DNA from: Lewinellaceae bacterium
Lineage (GTDB): Bacteria; Bacteroidota; Bacteroidia; Chitinophagales; Saprospiraceae
Reading direction: 5' to 3'
Length of the DNA stretch: 64,000 nt
NCBI GenBank assembly: GCA_020636435.1
Contig: JACJXX010000001.1
Span: forward strand, 1,748,501-1,812,500
Below the pieces are notes generated by a model. It had not been told where the DNA came from and made no database searches. It saw only the letters and a list, made by a program, of their open reading frames with translations. This document shows, piece by piece, positions 8,343 through 17,266 of this stretch (within the stretch, counting starts at the first letter, position 1; every line of letters begins with the position of its first letter). The position numbers were made by a program, and so were the translations under genes.

Positions 8343-9554
8343 TCAGCCAAGGATACTATACTCCCCCGCCACCCCCAGGATCAGCCCTCTCAATTCCGCC
8401 AGCCCGCGCAGCCTGCCGATGGCCGAATAGCCGGGGAAAGGCACCTGCTTCTCCAGGTCGTCGAGCATTTGGTGGCCGTGGTCGGGGCGGAAAGGCAAAG
8501 AGGCCGTTCCATTGCCGGCCCTCCTTTTTACTTCCTCCACCAAAGCCTCCACCACTTTCAGCATATCCACGCTGCCCTCCAGGTGGTCGGCTTCGAAGAA
8601 GCTGCCTCCTTCCTGCCGCTGCACGTTGCGGAGGTGGACGAAATGGAATTTATGGCCCAGGCGCCTCACGATTCCGGGAAGGTCATTTTCCGGCCTCGGG
8701 CCCAGGGAGCCGGTGCAGAAAGTGATGCCGTTGGAGGGGCTGTCTACTGCATCGGCAACGAAAGCCAGATCCTGTTCGGTGGAAACCACCCTTGGCAAGC
8801 CGAAGATGGGATAGGGCGGGTCATCCGGGTGGATGCACAATTTCACCCCTGCCTCCTCCGCGACGGGCACTGTTTTTTGCAGGAAATACTTCAGGTTTTC
8901 TTTCAACCCGGCGCTGTCTATGCCATCGTACTTTTTCAGGAGCGCGCGGAAGTCGTCGATCCCGATAACATCCAGGGTGCCCGGCAAACCGGCGAGGATG
9001 TTGTTTTGCAAAGCCAGTTGTTCTTCGGATGCCAGCGCTTGCAGGCAGGCTTTTGCTTTTGCTTTGCTTTCTGCGTCATATTCGTCCTCAGCGCCTGGCC
9101 GTTGCAGGAGGTATAGGTCGAATGCAGCCAGGGAAACGGCGTCGTAGCGCAGGGCTTTGGAGCCGTCTTTCACGCGGTAAGCCAGGTCCGTCCGCGTCCA
9201 GTCGAGCACCGGCATGAAATTGTAGCAAATCGTGTCGAGCCCGCAGGCTGCGAGGTTTCTGATGGTTTCGCAATAGTTGTCGATATAAACCTCTCGTTCG
9301 GGCAGGCCCATTTTGATGCTCTCGTGGATGTTGACGCTTTCCACCACCACCCACCGGAGGTTGCGGGGCCGGCCTTCCTGCTCGTCCCATTCGATCATCC
9401 TTTTCCTTTTCCGGATTTCCTCCACCGGCCAGGCCTGCCCTACGGGGATGTGGTGCAAGGCAGAGACGATGCCGGCAGCGCCGGCCTGCTCGATGTCCGT
9501 TAGCGAGACGATGTCGTTGGGGCCGTACCAGCGCCAGGATTGTATAAAGGGCAT
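8343..9554 (-). CDS. uxuA: Mannonate dehydratase
   Basis: 403 residues, the usual UxuA length. It converts D-mannonate to 2-keto-3-deoxygluconate in glucuronate catabolism, using a TIM-barrel with a divalent metal. Typical family segments are QSWRWYGPNDIVSL at the N-terminus, CYNFMPVLDWTRTDL in the middle and CIHPDDPPYPIFGLPR, whose histidine and aspartates are among the metal and substrate ligands in the family. The gene is 11 bases downstream of the SDR gene on the same strand, consistent with an operon SDR-uxuA and perhaps the ROK kinase. Confidence 0.93.
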   Translation of the reverse strand: MPFIQSWRWYGPNDIVSLTDIEQAGAAGIVSALHHIPVGQAWPVEEIRKRKRMIEWDEQEGRPRNLRWVVVESVNIHESIKMGLPEREVYIDNYCETIRNLAACGLDTICYNFMPVLDWTRTDLAYRVKDGSKALRYDAVSLAAFDLYLLQRPGAEDEYDAESKAKAKACLQALASEEQLALQNNILAGLPGTLDVIGIDDFRALLKKYDGIDSAGLKENLKYFLQKTVPVAEEAGVKLCIHPDDPPYPIFGLPRVVSTEQDLAFVADAVDSPSNGITFCTGSLGPRPENDLPGIVRRLGHKFHFVHLRNVQRQEGGSFFEADHLEGSVDMLKVVEALVEEVKRRAGNGTASLPFRPDHGHQMLDDLEKQVPFPGYSAIGRLRGLAELRGLILGVAGEYSILG

Positions 9555-9565
9555 AAGATCATTTT

Positions 9566-10384
9566 TTACACGCCACTGAACGCACTAAACCCCCCATCCA
9601 CCGGCAGGACGATGCCGGCAACAAAGCGGGCGGCGTCGCTACAGAGGTAATGCAGGGCGCCGTTGAGTTCCTCCGCCTCGCCGAAGCGCCTCATGGGCGT
9701 ATTGTTAATAATTGTTTTTCCGCGCTCGGTATAAGTGCCGTCCGGGTTGGTCAGCAGGGCCCGGTTTTGGTTGCCGATAAAAAAGCCGGGAGCGATGGCA
9801 TTCACCCGGATGCCTTCGCCGAATTTGAGGGCCATTTCCACCGCCATCCAGCGGGTGAAATTCTCGATGGCCGCTTTAGAAGCCGAATATCCCGCGATGC
9901 GGGTGATGGCCCTATCCACTGCCATGGAAGAAATATTGACGATCACGCCGGATTTTTGTTCCGCCATAACCTGGCCAAAAACCAGAGAGGGGACGACCGA
10001 GCCGTTGAGGTTCAGGCGGGTTACCCGGTCAAAATCGTCCATCTTCAGATCGAAAATGGATTGTTCGGGGCCGATGGTGGCGCCGGGCATGTTGCCGCCG
10101 GCGGCGTTGACCAGGATGTCGATCCTGCCCCATGCGCTAAGTACTTTTTCTTTAACTTTCTCCATTGCCCCGCGATCCAACACATCGGCAGGCAGGGCCA
10201 GGGCTTCGCCTCCGGCGGTGCGGATGGACTCAGCCACCTCCTCCAATGGGCCACGGGACCGGCCAATCAGGCAGGCCTTTACCCCGGAAGCGCCCAGGCT
10301 CCTGGCCATGCTGCCGCCCAACACGCCGCCACCGCCGGTGATGACGGCCACTTTTCCTTTCAAATCAAATAGGTTTTTACTCAT
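9566..10384 (-). CDS. SDR oxidoreductase, probable D-mannonate oxidoreductase (fructuronate reductase)
   Basis: 272 residues of the classical short-chain dehydrogenase fold. The cofactor loop is TGGGGVLGG near 16-24, NAAG is at 93-96, and the catalytic Tyr166-x3-Lys170 is present (YSASK). SDR genes next to uxuA in Bacteroidota usually supply the fructuronate-to-mannonate step that UxuB performs in enterobacteria. That role is inferred from the 11-base spacing to uxuA. It is the first gene of the minus-strand cluster, with about 480 bases of repeat-rich DNA upstream. Confidence 0.82.
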   Translation of the reverse strand: MSKNLFDLKGKVAVITGGGGVLGGSMARSLGASGVKACLIGRSRGPLEEVAESIRTAGGEALALPADVLDRGAMEKVKEKVLSAWGRIDILVNAAGGNMPGATIGPEQSIFDLKMDDFDRVTRLNLNGSVVPSLVFGQVMAEQKSGVIVNISSMAVDRAITRIAGYSASKAAIENFTRWMAVEMALKFGEGIRVNAIAPGFFIGNQNRALLTNPDGTYTERGKTIINNTPMRRFGEAEELNGALHYLCSDAARFVAGIVLPVDGGFSAFSGV

Positions 10385-10546
10385 GATCTGGATTTTCTAT
10401 CGTTCAGTATCCTTGAACACCTTGTAACCATCCGCCTGTTTTTTCAAGCGAATATGTCCATATCATTCTTCGTTCGCAAGATAAGATTTGACCTCCAGGA
10501 TGCCTCCATTAACTGAAAATTTATGAAAAAACTGCACATTGGCCAA

Positions 10547-10634
10547 GAGAAGCCGCGCTATCAACTGGCGACTCCCTCCTTCGCCAGGCTTCGGCGGGCG
10601 AAGAAAGCTCGCCTGTTGATTTTAGCGGCTTCTC
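10547..10634. repeat. Palindromic intergenic element
   Basis: GAGAAGCCGC..ATCAAC at the left pairs with GTTGAT..GCGGCTTCTC at the right, and an inner CTTCGCC/GGCGAAG pair forms a second stem. It lies in the 479-base gap 10385-10863, which shows no gene. Only this palindrome and the leader repeat at 10763 stand out there. Confidence 0.55.
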
Positions 10635-10762
10635 GGAGTCGAAAGGCGAGCTTGGAGTCGCCTTCCGACACGTTTCACCTCTTAACGTAGTGACATTGTG
10701 ACAGCCACCCGCTCTATCAACGGGCAAAGTTGGCGGCTTACATTTTTGGGCCTATGCTGTTG

Positions 10763-10808
10763 TGGCCTATGCGAAAAACTTTATGTATTCTATGTGGCAA
10801 ATAGTTGC
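10763..10808 (+). repeat. 46-bp leader repeat, copy B
   Basis: Matches 48-93 at about 40 of 46 positions and has the same orientation relative to the gene that follows. It lies directly before a good -7 box at 10810. Confidence 0.6.
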
Positions 10809-10809
10809 G

Positions 10810-10817
10810 TAAATTTG
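10810..10817 (+). promoter_or_regulatory. Candidate -7 box of GNAT gene at 10864
   Basis: TAAATTTG fits the TAnnTTTG consensus and lies 46 bases before the ATG. It follows immediately after the repeated leader block. Confidence 0.4.
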
Positions 10818-10863
10818 CCGGCAAGCGATTCATTCGTTTATATACAAAAAACAGATTCACCCT

Positions 10864-11301
10864 ATGCCAGCCACTTCTTCCATCCGCTTACTGGGCCCGG
10901 GCGACGAAGCCCTGCTCATCCGCCTGGCCGAGAAGTTCTACAACAGCCAGTTGGCGCCGGCTGAGGCAAAAGCCCTGCTGAAGCGGGCGGAGCAATATAT
11001 GCTCTGCATTCAGGAAGGAGGCCATCTGGCCGGGTTTTGCTACTTCCACATCCTGCCCCGGTGGTACGATGGGGTACATGAAATATTCCTGTACGACCTG
11101 GAAGTGGAGGAGGAGCACCAGCGGAAGGGCTACGGGCGGCGTTTTTTTCGTAAAATATTCAGCATCGCAAAAGACCGGGATATTCCTATAATCTGGCTGC
11201 TGGCGAAGGGCTCCAATGCGACGGCCATGCAGTTTTACAAGGAAATGGGCGGCAAGATACAGACGGAAGAAGCGGTGCTGATCGAGTTTTATCCGTACTA
11301 A
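10864..11301 (+). CDS. GNAT acetyltransferase, AAC(3)-I-like
   Basis: 145 residues, a single GNAT domain. The core strand and acetyl-CoA pyrophosphate loop are seen as FLYDLEVEEEHQRKGYGRRF (R/Q-x-x-G-x-G/A type). GNAT enzymes transfer acetyl from acetyl-CoA to an amine. The LYDLEV..HQRKGYG pattern resembles aminoglycoside 3-N-acetyltransferase relatives, but drug resistance cannot be claimed from this. It is followed at 24 bases by an SDR gene on the same strand. Confidence 0.83.
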   Translation: MPATSSIRLLGPGDEALLIRLAEKFYNSQLAPAEAKALLKRAEQYMLCIQEGGHLAGFCYFHILPRWYDGVHEIFLYDLEVEEEHQRKGYGRRFFRKIFSIAKDRDIPIIWLLAKGSNATAMQFYKEMGGKIQTEEAVLIEFYPY

Positions 11302-11325
11302 CACCACTATTTAACCAATACAGAT

Positions 11326-12048
11326 ATGAAAATTCATGACAACAAAATTTTAATCACCGGCGGAGCCACCGGCATTGGACTGGGGCTGGCCGAACGATTC
11401 ATCGCAGAAAACAACACCGTCATCATCTGTGGCAGGCGGGAGGCGCCCTTAAAAGAAGCCTCGGAGCAATTTCCTTCCATTATTGCCCGCAGATGCGACC
11501 TGTCCCTGGCGGAAGAAAGGGTAGCTCTTTTTCAATGGATTGCAGCAGAACACGGCGATCTGAACGTGCTGGTCAACAATGCCGGCATTCAGCAGTGGAT
11601 GTCCGTTTCCGATCCCGAATTTTATCAGCGGGCAAAGGAAGAAATAGCGATTAATATCGAGGCGCCGGTCCACCTGACTTCCCTTTTCCTGGAATTGCGT
11701 TCACTGGATACGATCATGAATGTAACTTCCGGCCTGTCTTTCGTGCCGCTAGCCAAGGTGCCGGTCTATTCGGCTTCCAAAGCCTTTTTCCACTCCTATA
11801 CGCTATCCCTCCGCTACCTGATGAAACCCCGCGGCATAGAGGTCATCGAAGTTATTCCCCCCGCGCTCAATACAGACCTCGGCGGCAAAGGCATCCACGA
11901 TGACGCTCCGCCGGTCAGCGACTTTACAGCGGCCATATTTGAACAACTCAGGCAAGGCAAAACAGAGCTCACCTTTGGGTTCAGCGAAGCGGTGTCCAAG
12001 GCCGGGCCGGAGGGCCTGCAGCAAGTTTTCAGCCGGATGAATCCGTGA
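11326..12048 (+). CDS. SDR family oxidoreductase, DltE-like
   Basis: 240 residues. Cofactor loop TGGATGIGLG (11-20), NNAG (84-87) and catalytic Tyr148/Lys152 (YSASK) are all present. The shape (SVSDPEFY, IMNVTSGLSFVPLAKVPVYSASK, VIEVIPPALNTDL) is that of the DltE-like short-chain dehydrogenases found with many hosts and of unknown substrate. It is likely co-transcribed with the GNAT gene before it and the two GNAT genes after it. Confidence 0.85.
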   Translation: MKIHDNKILITGGATGIGLGLAERFIAENNTVIICGRREAPLKEASEQFPSIIARRCDLSLAEERVALFQWIAAEHGDLNVLVNNAGIQQWMSVSDPEFYQRAKEEIAINIEAPVHLTSLFLELRSLDTIMNVTSGLSFVPLAKVPVYSASKAFFHSYTLSLRYLMKPRGIEVIEVIPPALNTDLGGKGIHDDAPPVSDFTAAIFEQLRQGKTELTFGFSEAVSKAGPEGLQQVFSRMNP

Positions 12049-12082
12049 CGGGCCAAAGGTGGAAGGATTAAATAAACCGATA

Positions 12083-12610
12083 ATGCCCAACTCCGATAGC
12101 ATATTCATAAGGCAGGCCGAAAGGGCCGAACTGCAAACCCTGCAGGAAATCGGAAGAGCCACTTTTTTCGAAGCATTTGCCGCCCAAAACGCGGCTTCCG
12201 ATATGGCCAACTACCTGAATGAAAACTTCAGCCTGGAAAAACTGGCGGCAGAGTTCGATCACCCCGAATCCCTATTCTTCTTCGCTGAATTAAACGATCG
12301 GGTGATCGGATACCTCAAAGTGAATTGGGGAGCAGCCCAAACCGAAGCGTTACCGGATAATGCTCTGGAGATAGAGCGAATTTACGTTTTATCCGAATAT
12401 CAAGGCAAGAAGGCCGGAAAGGCGCTGTTCGATAAAGCCTACAGTATCGCCAGCGAAAAGAATATGGCTGCGATATGGCTGGGCGTATGGGAAGAAAACA
12501 CCGCCGCCATAGGTTTTTACCGGAAACAGGGTTTTGTGGAATTTGGCAAACACCCGTTCCGCCTGGGCGAAGACGAGCAAACCGACCTCCTGATGAAACT
12601 GAATATATAA
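12083..12610 (+). CDS. GNAT acetyltransferase
   Basis: About 175 residues. The GNAT core appears as LEIERIYVLSEYQGKKAGKALFDKAY (shown in part), with a C-terminal NTAAIGFYRKQGFVEFG. These are the acetyl-CoA-binding and substrate-helix motifs of spermidine/protein-type acetyltransferases. ATG 12083 is preferred to a GTG at 12059. It ends 5 bases before the next GNAT start, so the two are almost certainly translated from one message. Confidence 0.85.
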   Translation: MPNSDSIFIRQAERAELQTLQEIGRATFFEAFAAQNAASDMANYLNENFSLEKLAAEFDHPESLFFFAELNDRVIGYLKVNWGAAQTEALPDNALEIERIYVLSEYQGKKAGKALFDKAYSIASEKNMAAIWLGVWEENTAAIGFYRKQGFVEFGKHPFRLGEDEQTDLLMKLNI

Positions 12611-12615
12611 GGACC

Positions 12616-13059
12616 ATGTCGATCGAACCCCTCACCGCCGAAAGCCTGGCGGAATTCGCCCGCCTCGCGCTGGAACTCTGGCCGGAATGCGCCTACGAGG
12701 AAGAATACCGGAACGCCGAAAAGCTGTTGGGCGCTGAAAAAGACGCCGTATTTTTGGGCAAGGCCCCGGATGGCGAATGCATGGCCTTCATCCTGCTGTC
12801 CTTGCGCCATGAATATGTGGAAGGGACAAATTCGGCCCCGGTGGGCTACATCGAGGGCATCTACGTCAAACCGGGCTACCGCCGGGCCGGCATGGCCAAA
12901 AGGCTGGTGGAATTCGGCGAGGCCTGGTGCCGGGAGCAGGGCTGCGTCGAAATGGCTTCCGATGCAGAAATTGGGAATGTGGAGAGCCAGGCTTTTCACG
13001 AGGAGATGGGCTTTGAAGAGGCGAACCGGGTGGTGTGTTACCGGAAGGGGCTGGGGTGA
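12616..13059 (+). CDS. GNAT acetyltransferase, AAC(6')-like
   Basis: 147 residues starting at ATG 12616. The motifs GYIEGIYVKPGYRRAGMAKRL and the end region EMASDAEIGNVESQAFHEEM, shown in full or part here, resemble the aminoglycoside 6'-N-acetyltransferase group of small GNAT enzymes. Whether it acetylates aminoglycosides is unknown; chromosomal relatives often have other substrates. It is the last gene of the SDR-GNAT-GNAT string, only 5 bases after the previous stop. Confidence 0.85.
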   Translation: MSIEPLTAESLAEFARLALELWPECAYEEEYRNAEKLLGAEKDAVFLGKAPDGECMAFILLSLRHEYVEGTNSAPVGYIEGIYVKPGYRRAGMAKRLVEFGEAWCREQGCVEMASDAEIGNVESQAFHEEMGFEEANRVVCYRKGLG

Positions 13060-13147
13060 TGTGGGATGGTTATATTGCTATATTGTTAGGCGAATCCAGG
13101 GCTAAGCGTTTGTTCAGATAGAATTAGCATCGATAAAATCTCACACC

Positions 13148-13486
13148 ATGGCATCTGGAGATTGGAAAGCATTAGTGAAAGCTTTATGGGACGGAGACTT
13201 GGAATCGGCCCGGTATTTCATTCAGTTGGGCGTGGATGTCAACTACGAGCACCCGGAGCTGTTGACCACGCCCCTGATCGAAGCGGTACAGGGCGGGCAG
13301 GTAGAATTAGTGGCCCTTCTGCTGGAGCACGGCGCCGACCCCAGGCAGCGAGCCGGATTTAATGAAAAAACGCCGTTGGAGATAGCAAAGGCCGATAATC
13401 AGGAAGAGATCATTCAGCTGCTGGAAGCACACAGCAGCCCTAAAAGTTCAAGTTTTTACTTCTGGCGGAAGTGGTTTTGGCACTAA
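13148..13486 (+). CDS. Small ankyrin-repeat protein
   Basis: 112 residues. About three ankyrin units fill the chain: LESARYFIQLGVDVNYEHPE, LTTPLIEAVQGGQVELVALL and LLEHGADPRQ followed by KTPLEIAKADNQEEI. These repeats mediate protein-protein contacts. There is no signal peptide, so it is probably cytoplasmic. It stands between GNAT genes, with 88 and 48 bases on either side. Partner unknown. Confidence 0.8.
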   Translation: MASGDWKALVKALWDGDLESARYFIQLGVDVNYEHPELLTTPLIEAVQGGQVELVALLLEHGADPRQRAGFNEKTPLEIAKADNQEEIIQLLEAHSSPKSSSFYFWRKWFWH

Positions 13487-13492
13487 TTGGCC

Positions 13493-13500
13493 TACCTTTG
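13493..13500 (+). promoter_or_regulatory. Candidate -7 box of GNAT gene at 13535
   Basis: TACCTTTG fits TAnnTTTG and lies 34 bases before the ATG. The nearest upstream TTG is only about 13 bases away, closer than usual for a -33 element. Confidence 0.35.
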
Positions 13501-13534
13501 CTAGCCACAAGAAACGCCTTTAAATGACCTCCGG

Positions 13535-14038
13535 ATGAAACTGGAATCCAAACGACTGGCCTTCACCCGCTACACCCCGGCTGACCTGCCGCTGTACCTG
13601 CAACTGGTAACCGACGACCGGGTGATGGAACACATTGCCGGCCGGGCGCTCACCGATGAGGAAGGCCGTGCACGCTTTGAAAAGGCACTGTCTTTCAACA
13701 TCAAAGACGGGGAAACCGGCAATTTCATGGCTCATAGCCGGGAGGATGGGCGATACCTTGGCCTGGCCAAACTCACTGTCACCGCAGAGGGGGAAGCCGA
13801 GATTGGTTATGCGCTGCTGCCCGAATTCTGGGGCCAGCAATACGCCACGGAGATCGTCGAATACTTCGTCGGCTTCGCCCGTCGGCTGAAGCGCTTCCGA
13901 AGGCTGTTCGCCATCGTCGACCCGGGCAACCCGCCGTCGATACGGGTGCTGGAGAAATTTGGGTTTAAAGCCTGTAAAGAAGGGGAAATTGATGGTTTGC
14001 CGGCGGTTTATTATGAGTTATATTTGGTATCTGTTTAG
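13535..14038 (+). CDS. GNAT acetyltransferase, RimJ/RimL-like
   Basis: 167 residues. The start MKLESKRLAFTRYTPADLPLYLQL is shown in part as LESKRLAFTRYTPADLP, and the body has EIGYALLPEFWGQQYATEIV and NPPSIRVLEKFGF. This is the arrangement of the RimJ/RimL branch that acetylates N-terminal or small-molecule amines. Substrate unknown. It is preceded by its own -7-like box, so it may be separate from the GNAT string upstream. Confidence 0.87.
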   Translation: MKLESKRLAFTRYTPADLPLYLQLVTDDRVMEHIAGRALTDEEGRARFEKALSFNIKDGETGNFMAHSREDGRYLGLAKLTVTAEGEAEIGYALLPEFWGQQYATEIVEYFVGFARRLKRFRRLFAIVDPGNPPSIRVLEKFGFKACKEGEIDGLPAVYYELYLVSV

Positions 14039-14184
14039 CCCCTGTTTTTGATGCCACGAAAGCACAAAGAGCACAAAATCCCACAAAAATTTAGTGCGGC
14101 CCGTATAGCCAGCCGGGCAAGCTTTGTGGTTTAGTGTTTTGTGGCGAAAAAGCCTCGCGCCAGGCAGACCACCTAAACAGTTGC

Positions 14185-14192
14185 TATATTTG
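14185..14192 (+). promoter_or_regulatory. Candidate -7 box of the PNPOx-like gene
   Basis: TATATTTG is a perfect TAnnTTTG match, 37 bases before the ATG at 14229. The 14039-14228 gap also has inverted CCACAAAA/TTTTGTGG words but no gene. Confidence 0.45.
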
Positions 14193-14228
14193 TCCGTAAA
14201 ATTCAACATCCCAACGGAAAATAACCCG

Positions 14229-14765
14229 ATGGAACTATTCAAACTGGCAAAAGCCGAGTTGCTCAGAAGCAATGCCGACCGCAGGCACCCCTTTTTGTAT
14301 TTCACCCTGGCCACATTCGGCCAGTACCCTGAAGCCCGGACCGTAGTAAAACGCCATGCAGGCCAGGATTTGTCCCTGTTGTTCTTTACGGATTCCAGGA
14401 CGCCTAAAGTGAGCCAGATCAAGAAGAACGCAAAGGTTTCGGCTCTTTTTTATCACCCCAAAAAGAAGCTGCAGGTCCGGATGAAGGGATTAGCGGAACT
14501 CATAGGCAAGGGAGATGAAAGCTATGATCAATTCCTGGAACAGATCAAAAACTCCAGGGCTTTAAAGGACTATACCGCCCGGCAGGCACCCGGAAGTGAA
14601 GTAGGGGATGAGTCGGAGATCGTTTTCGGAGAGGAGGCCCACTTCATTGCCATTAAAATAAAGCCGGCGTATATGGACGTTTTGCGGCTCGGCAGAGAAC
14701 AGCATGAAAGAAGAAGGTATACGTTGGAAGGGGAAAATTGGGAGGAGGCCGTTTTAGTGCCCTAG
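14229..14765 (+). CDS. Pyridoxamine 5'-phosphate oxidase-fold protein
   Basis: 178 residues with the split-barrel flavin-binding fold. Residues about 25-110 have the PNPOx core (ARTVVKRH, LLFFTDSRTPKVSQIKKN, VSALFYHPKKKLQVRMKG). The end (AYMDVLRLGREQHERRRYT) matches the C-terminal part that contacts the phosphate in PNPOx enzymes. It could be a true PdxH-like oxidase, though it is shorter than PdxH and closer to the pyridoxamine oxidase-like family. Start at ATG 14229, after a good -7 box. Confidence 0.78.
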   Translation: MELFKLAKAELLRSNADRRHPFLYFTLATFGQYPEARTVVKRHAGQDLSLLFFTDSRTPKVSQIKKNAKVSALFYHPKKKLQVRMKGLAELIGKGDESYDQFLEQIKNSRALKDYTARQAPGSEVGDESEIVFGEEAHFIAIKIKPAYMDVLRLGREQHERRRYTLEGENWEEAVLVP

Positions 14766-14920
14766 TCCATCAAACCGATATAAATACGGGGCCTTATGCG
14801 CCCCGCCCGTCCACTTTTTATCCAGCCGTTCCAAGATGCCAAGGCTGAGCATTTTGCGCTGGAAGTTGGTACGTTGCAACTCATCAAAATGATACAATAA
14901 ACGATCCAATCCCCCTCATT

Positions 14921-17266
14921 ATGAAAAAAATAACGATTTTCGGCCTGCTCTTGCTGGCCGCTTCCGCCCAGGCCCAGGATTACCGGGCCAAGGCCGGCGC
15001 CCTGGTGGCGCAGATGACGCTGGAGGAAAAAGCCTCCCTTTGCTCCGGCCAAACCGCCTGGACGACCAAGCCGGTGGAGCGCCTGGGCGTTCCTTCCATT
15101 TTCATGACCGACGGCCCGCATGGCCTGCGCAAAGCGGAAGGCTTCGACTTTGCCAACAGCGTGCCAGCCACCTGCTTCCCTACGGCCTCCGCCCTGGCGT
15201 CTTCCTGGGATGTAGCGCTGCTGGAAACCGTCGGCCAGGCGCTGGCCCGCGAAAGCCAGGCCAATGATGTGCAAATCCTGCTCGGGCCCGGCGTGAATAT
15301 GAAGCGGTCGCCATTAGGCGGCCGCAATTTCGAGTACTTTTCCGAAGACCCCATCCTGTCGGGCAAGCTGGCCGCCGCCTATATCAAAGGCGTGCAGAGC
15401 CAGGGCGTCGGGACCTCCCTGAAGCACTTTGCGGTCAATAACCAGGAGTTTGAACGGATGAACATGAGTTCGGATATAGGCGAACAGGCGCTCTACGAGA
15501 TCTATCTGCCCGCCTTCGAGATTGCCGTCAAAGAAGCGCAGCCCTGGACGGTCATGTGCGCCTACAACCGGGTGAACGGGGTGTACGCTTCCGAGAATCC
15601 TTACTTATTGGATGATATCCTGAAAAAACAATGGGGTTTCAACGGCTTTGTCGTCTCCGACTGGGGCGCCGTCAATGAACGGCCGGCGGGCGTTGCGGCG
15701 GGCCTCCACCTGGAAATGCCCGCCAGCGACGGCATCAACGACAAAAAGATCGTCGAAGCCGTTCAAAAAGGCGAACTGAGCGAAGCGCGCCTGGATGAAA
15801 TAACCACTGAACTGCTGGCCGTCATCCTGATGGCTCATGACCGCCGGCAGGAAGTGTCTTTTGACCCGCAGGAGCACCACGAACTGGCGAGAAAAGTAAG
15901 CCGCGAGTGTATCGTCCTGTTGAAAAATGACGGCAACCTCCTTCCTTTGCAAACGGACAAAGCAAAAAAGGTGGCAGTCATCGGCGGCTTTGCCAAAATG
16001 CCGCGCTACCAGGGCGCCGGCAGCTCGCAAGTCAGGCCCACTCAACTGTCCAATGCTTACGATGAATTGTCGAAAGCCCTGGGCGCCGGAGCCGCCATCA
16101 GCTATGCCGAGGGCTATACTGCAGACGCCAATACCGATGACCAACTGCTGGCAGAGGCCCGCAAGCAGGCTGCCGCCGCCGATGTGGCCATCGTGTTCGC
16201 CGGCCTGCCCGACAGCTACGAATCGGAAGGATTCGACCGGGCCAACATCGATATGCCGGACAGCCACAACCGGCTGATCGAAGCAGTAGCCGCTACCCAG
16301 CCCAATACGGTGGTGGTGCTGATGAACGGCTCGGCCGTGGCGATGCCCTGGGCGCCGAAAGCCAAAGCCATCGTAGAAGGCTGGCTCGGCGGCCAGGCCG
16401 GCGGCGGCACTATTGCCGACGTGCTGACGGGCAAGGCCAACCCTTCCGGCAAGTTGTCCGAAACGTTCCCCCAGAGGCTGGAAGACACCCCTGCTTTCCT
16501 CGACTTTCCCGGCCGCAACGGCCATGCCCGTTACGGCGAAGGCCTCTTCATCGGCTATCGTTACTACGACAAGGCTAAGATTGACCCCCTGTTTCCCTTC
16601 GGCCATGGCCTGAGCTATACTACCTTCAGCTATACCGGCATTGAAACCAGTGCTTCCGCCGCCAAGGATACCGACGCCGTCAGCGTGGAAGTAAAGGTGA
16701 AAAATACGGGAAAAGTAGCCGGCAAAGAGGTGGTGCAGTTGTACGTTCACAACGGCGCTGCGGAGTTGTTCCGCCCCGAAAAAGAACTGAAGCATTTCGC
16801 CAAGGTGGAACTGAACCCGGGAGAAGAAAAGGCTGTGCGGTTCGAACTGAGCTATCGCGATTTTGCCCATTACGACGCCAGAGTCCACGACTGGCAGGTG
16901 AACAGCGGCCCCTATGCCATCCTGGCCGGCGGCTCTTCGACCAGCCTGCCCCTGAAAGCCAATGTAGACATTGAGGCCACCAGGATCAAATACCCTAAAT
17001 TGACCCCCAATTCTCTGCTCAAGGAACTGAACCGCTCGCCTCTGGGCCAGATGGTGTACCAGCAAATGATGGCGGGCATGATGCAGGCCATGATGGGTGG
17101 GGGCCAAACTACTTCTTCTCCTGAGGAAGAGGCAGCCCGCAAAAAAACCGCCACCATGATGGAGGTTTTCTTCAGGGAGATGCCGCTGCGCAACCTGGTC
17201 ATTATGTCGAGGGGGAATTTTACCGAGGAGATGATGGAAGGGTTGTTGAAGCAGATGAATGAATAA
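14921..17266 (+). CDS. Secreted GH3 beta-glucosidase
   Basis: 781 residues. Signal peptide at 1-19 (ends ASAQAQ). The GH3 N-domain includes TDGPHGLRKAEG and the nucleophile aspartate in VVSDWGAV. The C-domain carries LPDSYESEGFDR, where the acid/base glutamate of the family is expected. A fibronectin III-like domain lies near 585-680. After it comes an unusual 85-residue tail rich in methionine (MAGMMQAMMGGG). It should release beta-linked glucose or related sugars in the periplasm or outside the cell. No partner gene is adjacent. Confidence 0.92.
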   Translation: MKKITIFGLLLLAASAQAQDYRAKAGALVAQMTLEEKASLCSGQTAWTTKPVERLGVPSIFMTDGPHGLRKAEGFDFANSVPATCFPTASALASSWDVALLETVGQALARESQANDVQILLGPGVNMKRSPLGGRNFEYFSEDPILSGKLAAAYIKGVQSQGVGTSLKHFAVNNQEFERMNMSSDIGEQALYEIYLPAFEIAVKEAQPWTVMCAYNRVNGVYASENPYLLDDILKKQWGFNGFVVSDWGAVNERPAGVAAGLHLEMPASDGINDKKIVEAVQKGELSEARLDEITTELLAVILMAHDRRQEVSFDPQEHHELARKVSRECIVLLKNDGNLLPLQTDKAKKVAVIGGFAKMPRYQGAGSSQVRPTQLSNAYDELSKALGAGAAISYAEGYTADANTDDQLLAEARKQAAAADVAIVFAGLPDSYESEGFDRANIDMPDSHNRLIEAVAATQPNTVVVLMNGSAVAMPWAPKAKAIVEGWLGGQAGGGTIADVLTGKANPSGKLSETFPQRLEDTPAFLDFPGRNGHARYGEGLFIGYRYYDKAKIDPLFPFGHGLSYTTFSYTGIETSASAAKDTDAVSVEVKVKNTGKVAGKEVVQLYVHNGAAELFRPEKELKHFAKVELNPGEEKAVRFELSYRDFAHYDARVHDWQVNSGPYAILAGGSSTSLPLKANVDIEATRIKYPKLTPNSLLKELNRSPLGQMVYQQMMAGMMQAMMGGGQTTSSPEEEAARKKTATMMEVFFREMPLRNLVIMSRGNFTEEMMEGLLKQMNE

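Noticed and set aside
12616..13059. A confirmed antibiotic-resistance gene
   Set aside because: The motifs resemble AAC(6') enzymes, but chromosomal GNAT relatives often have other substrates. Only the family call is kept.
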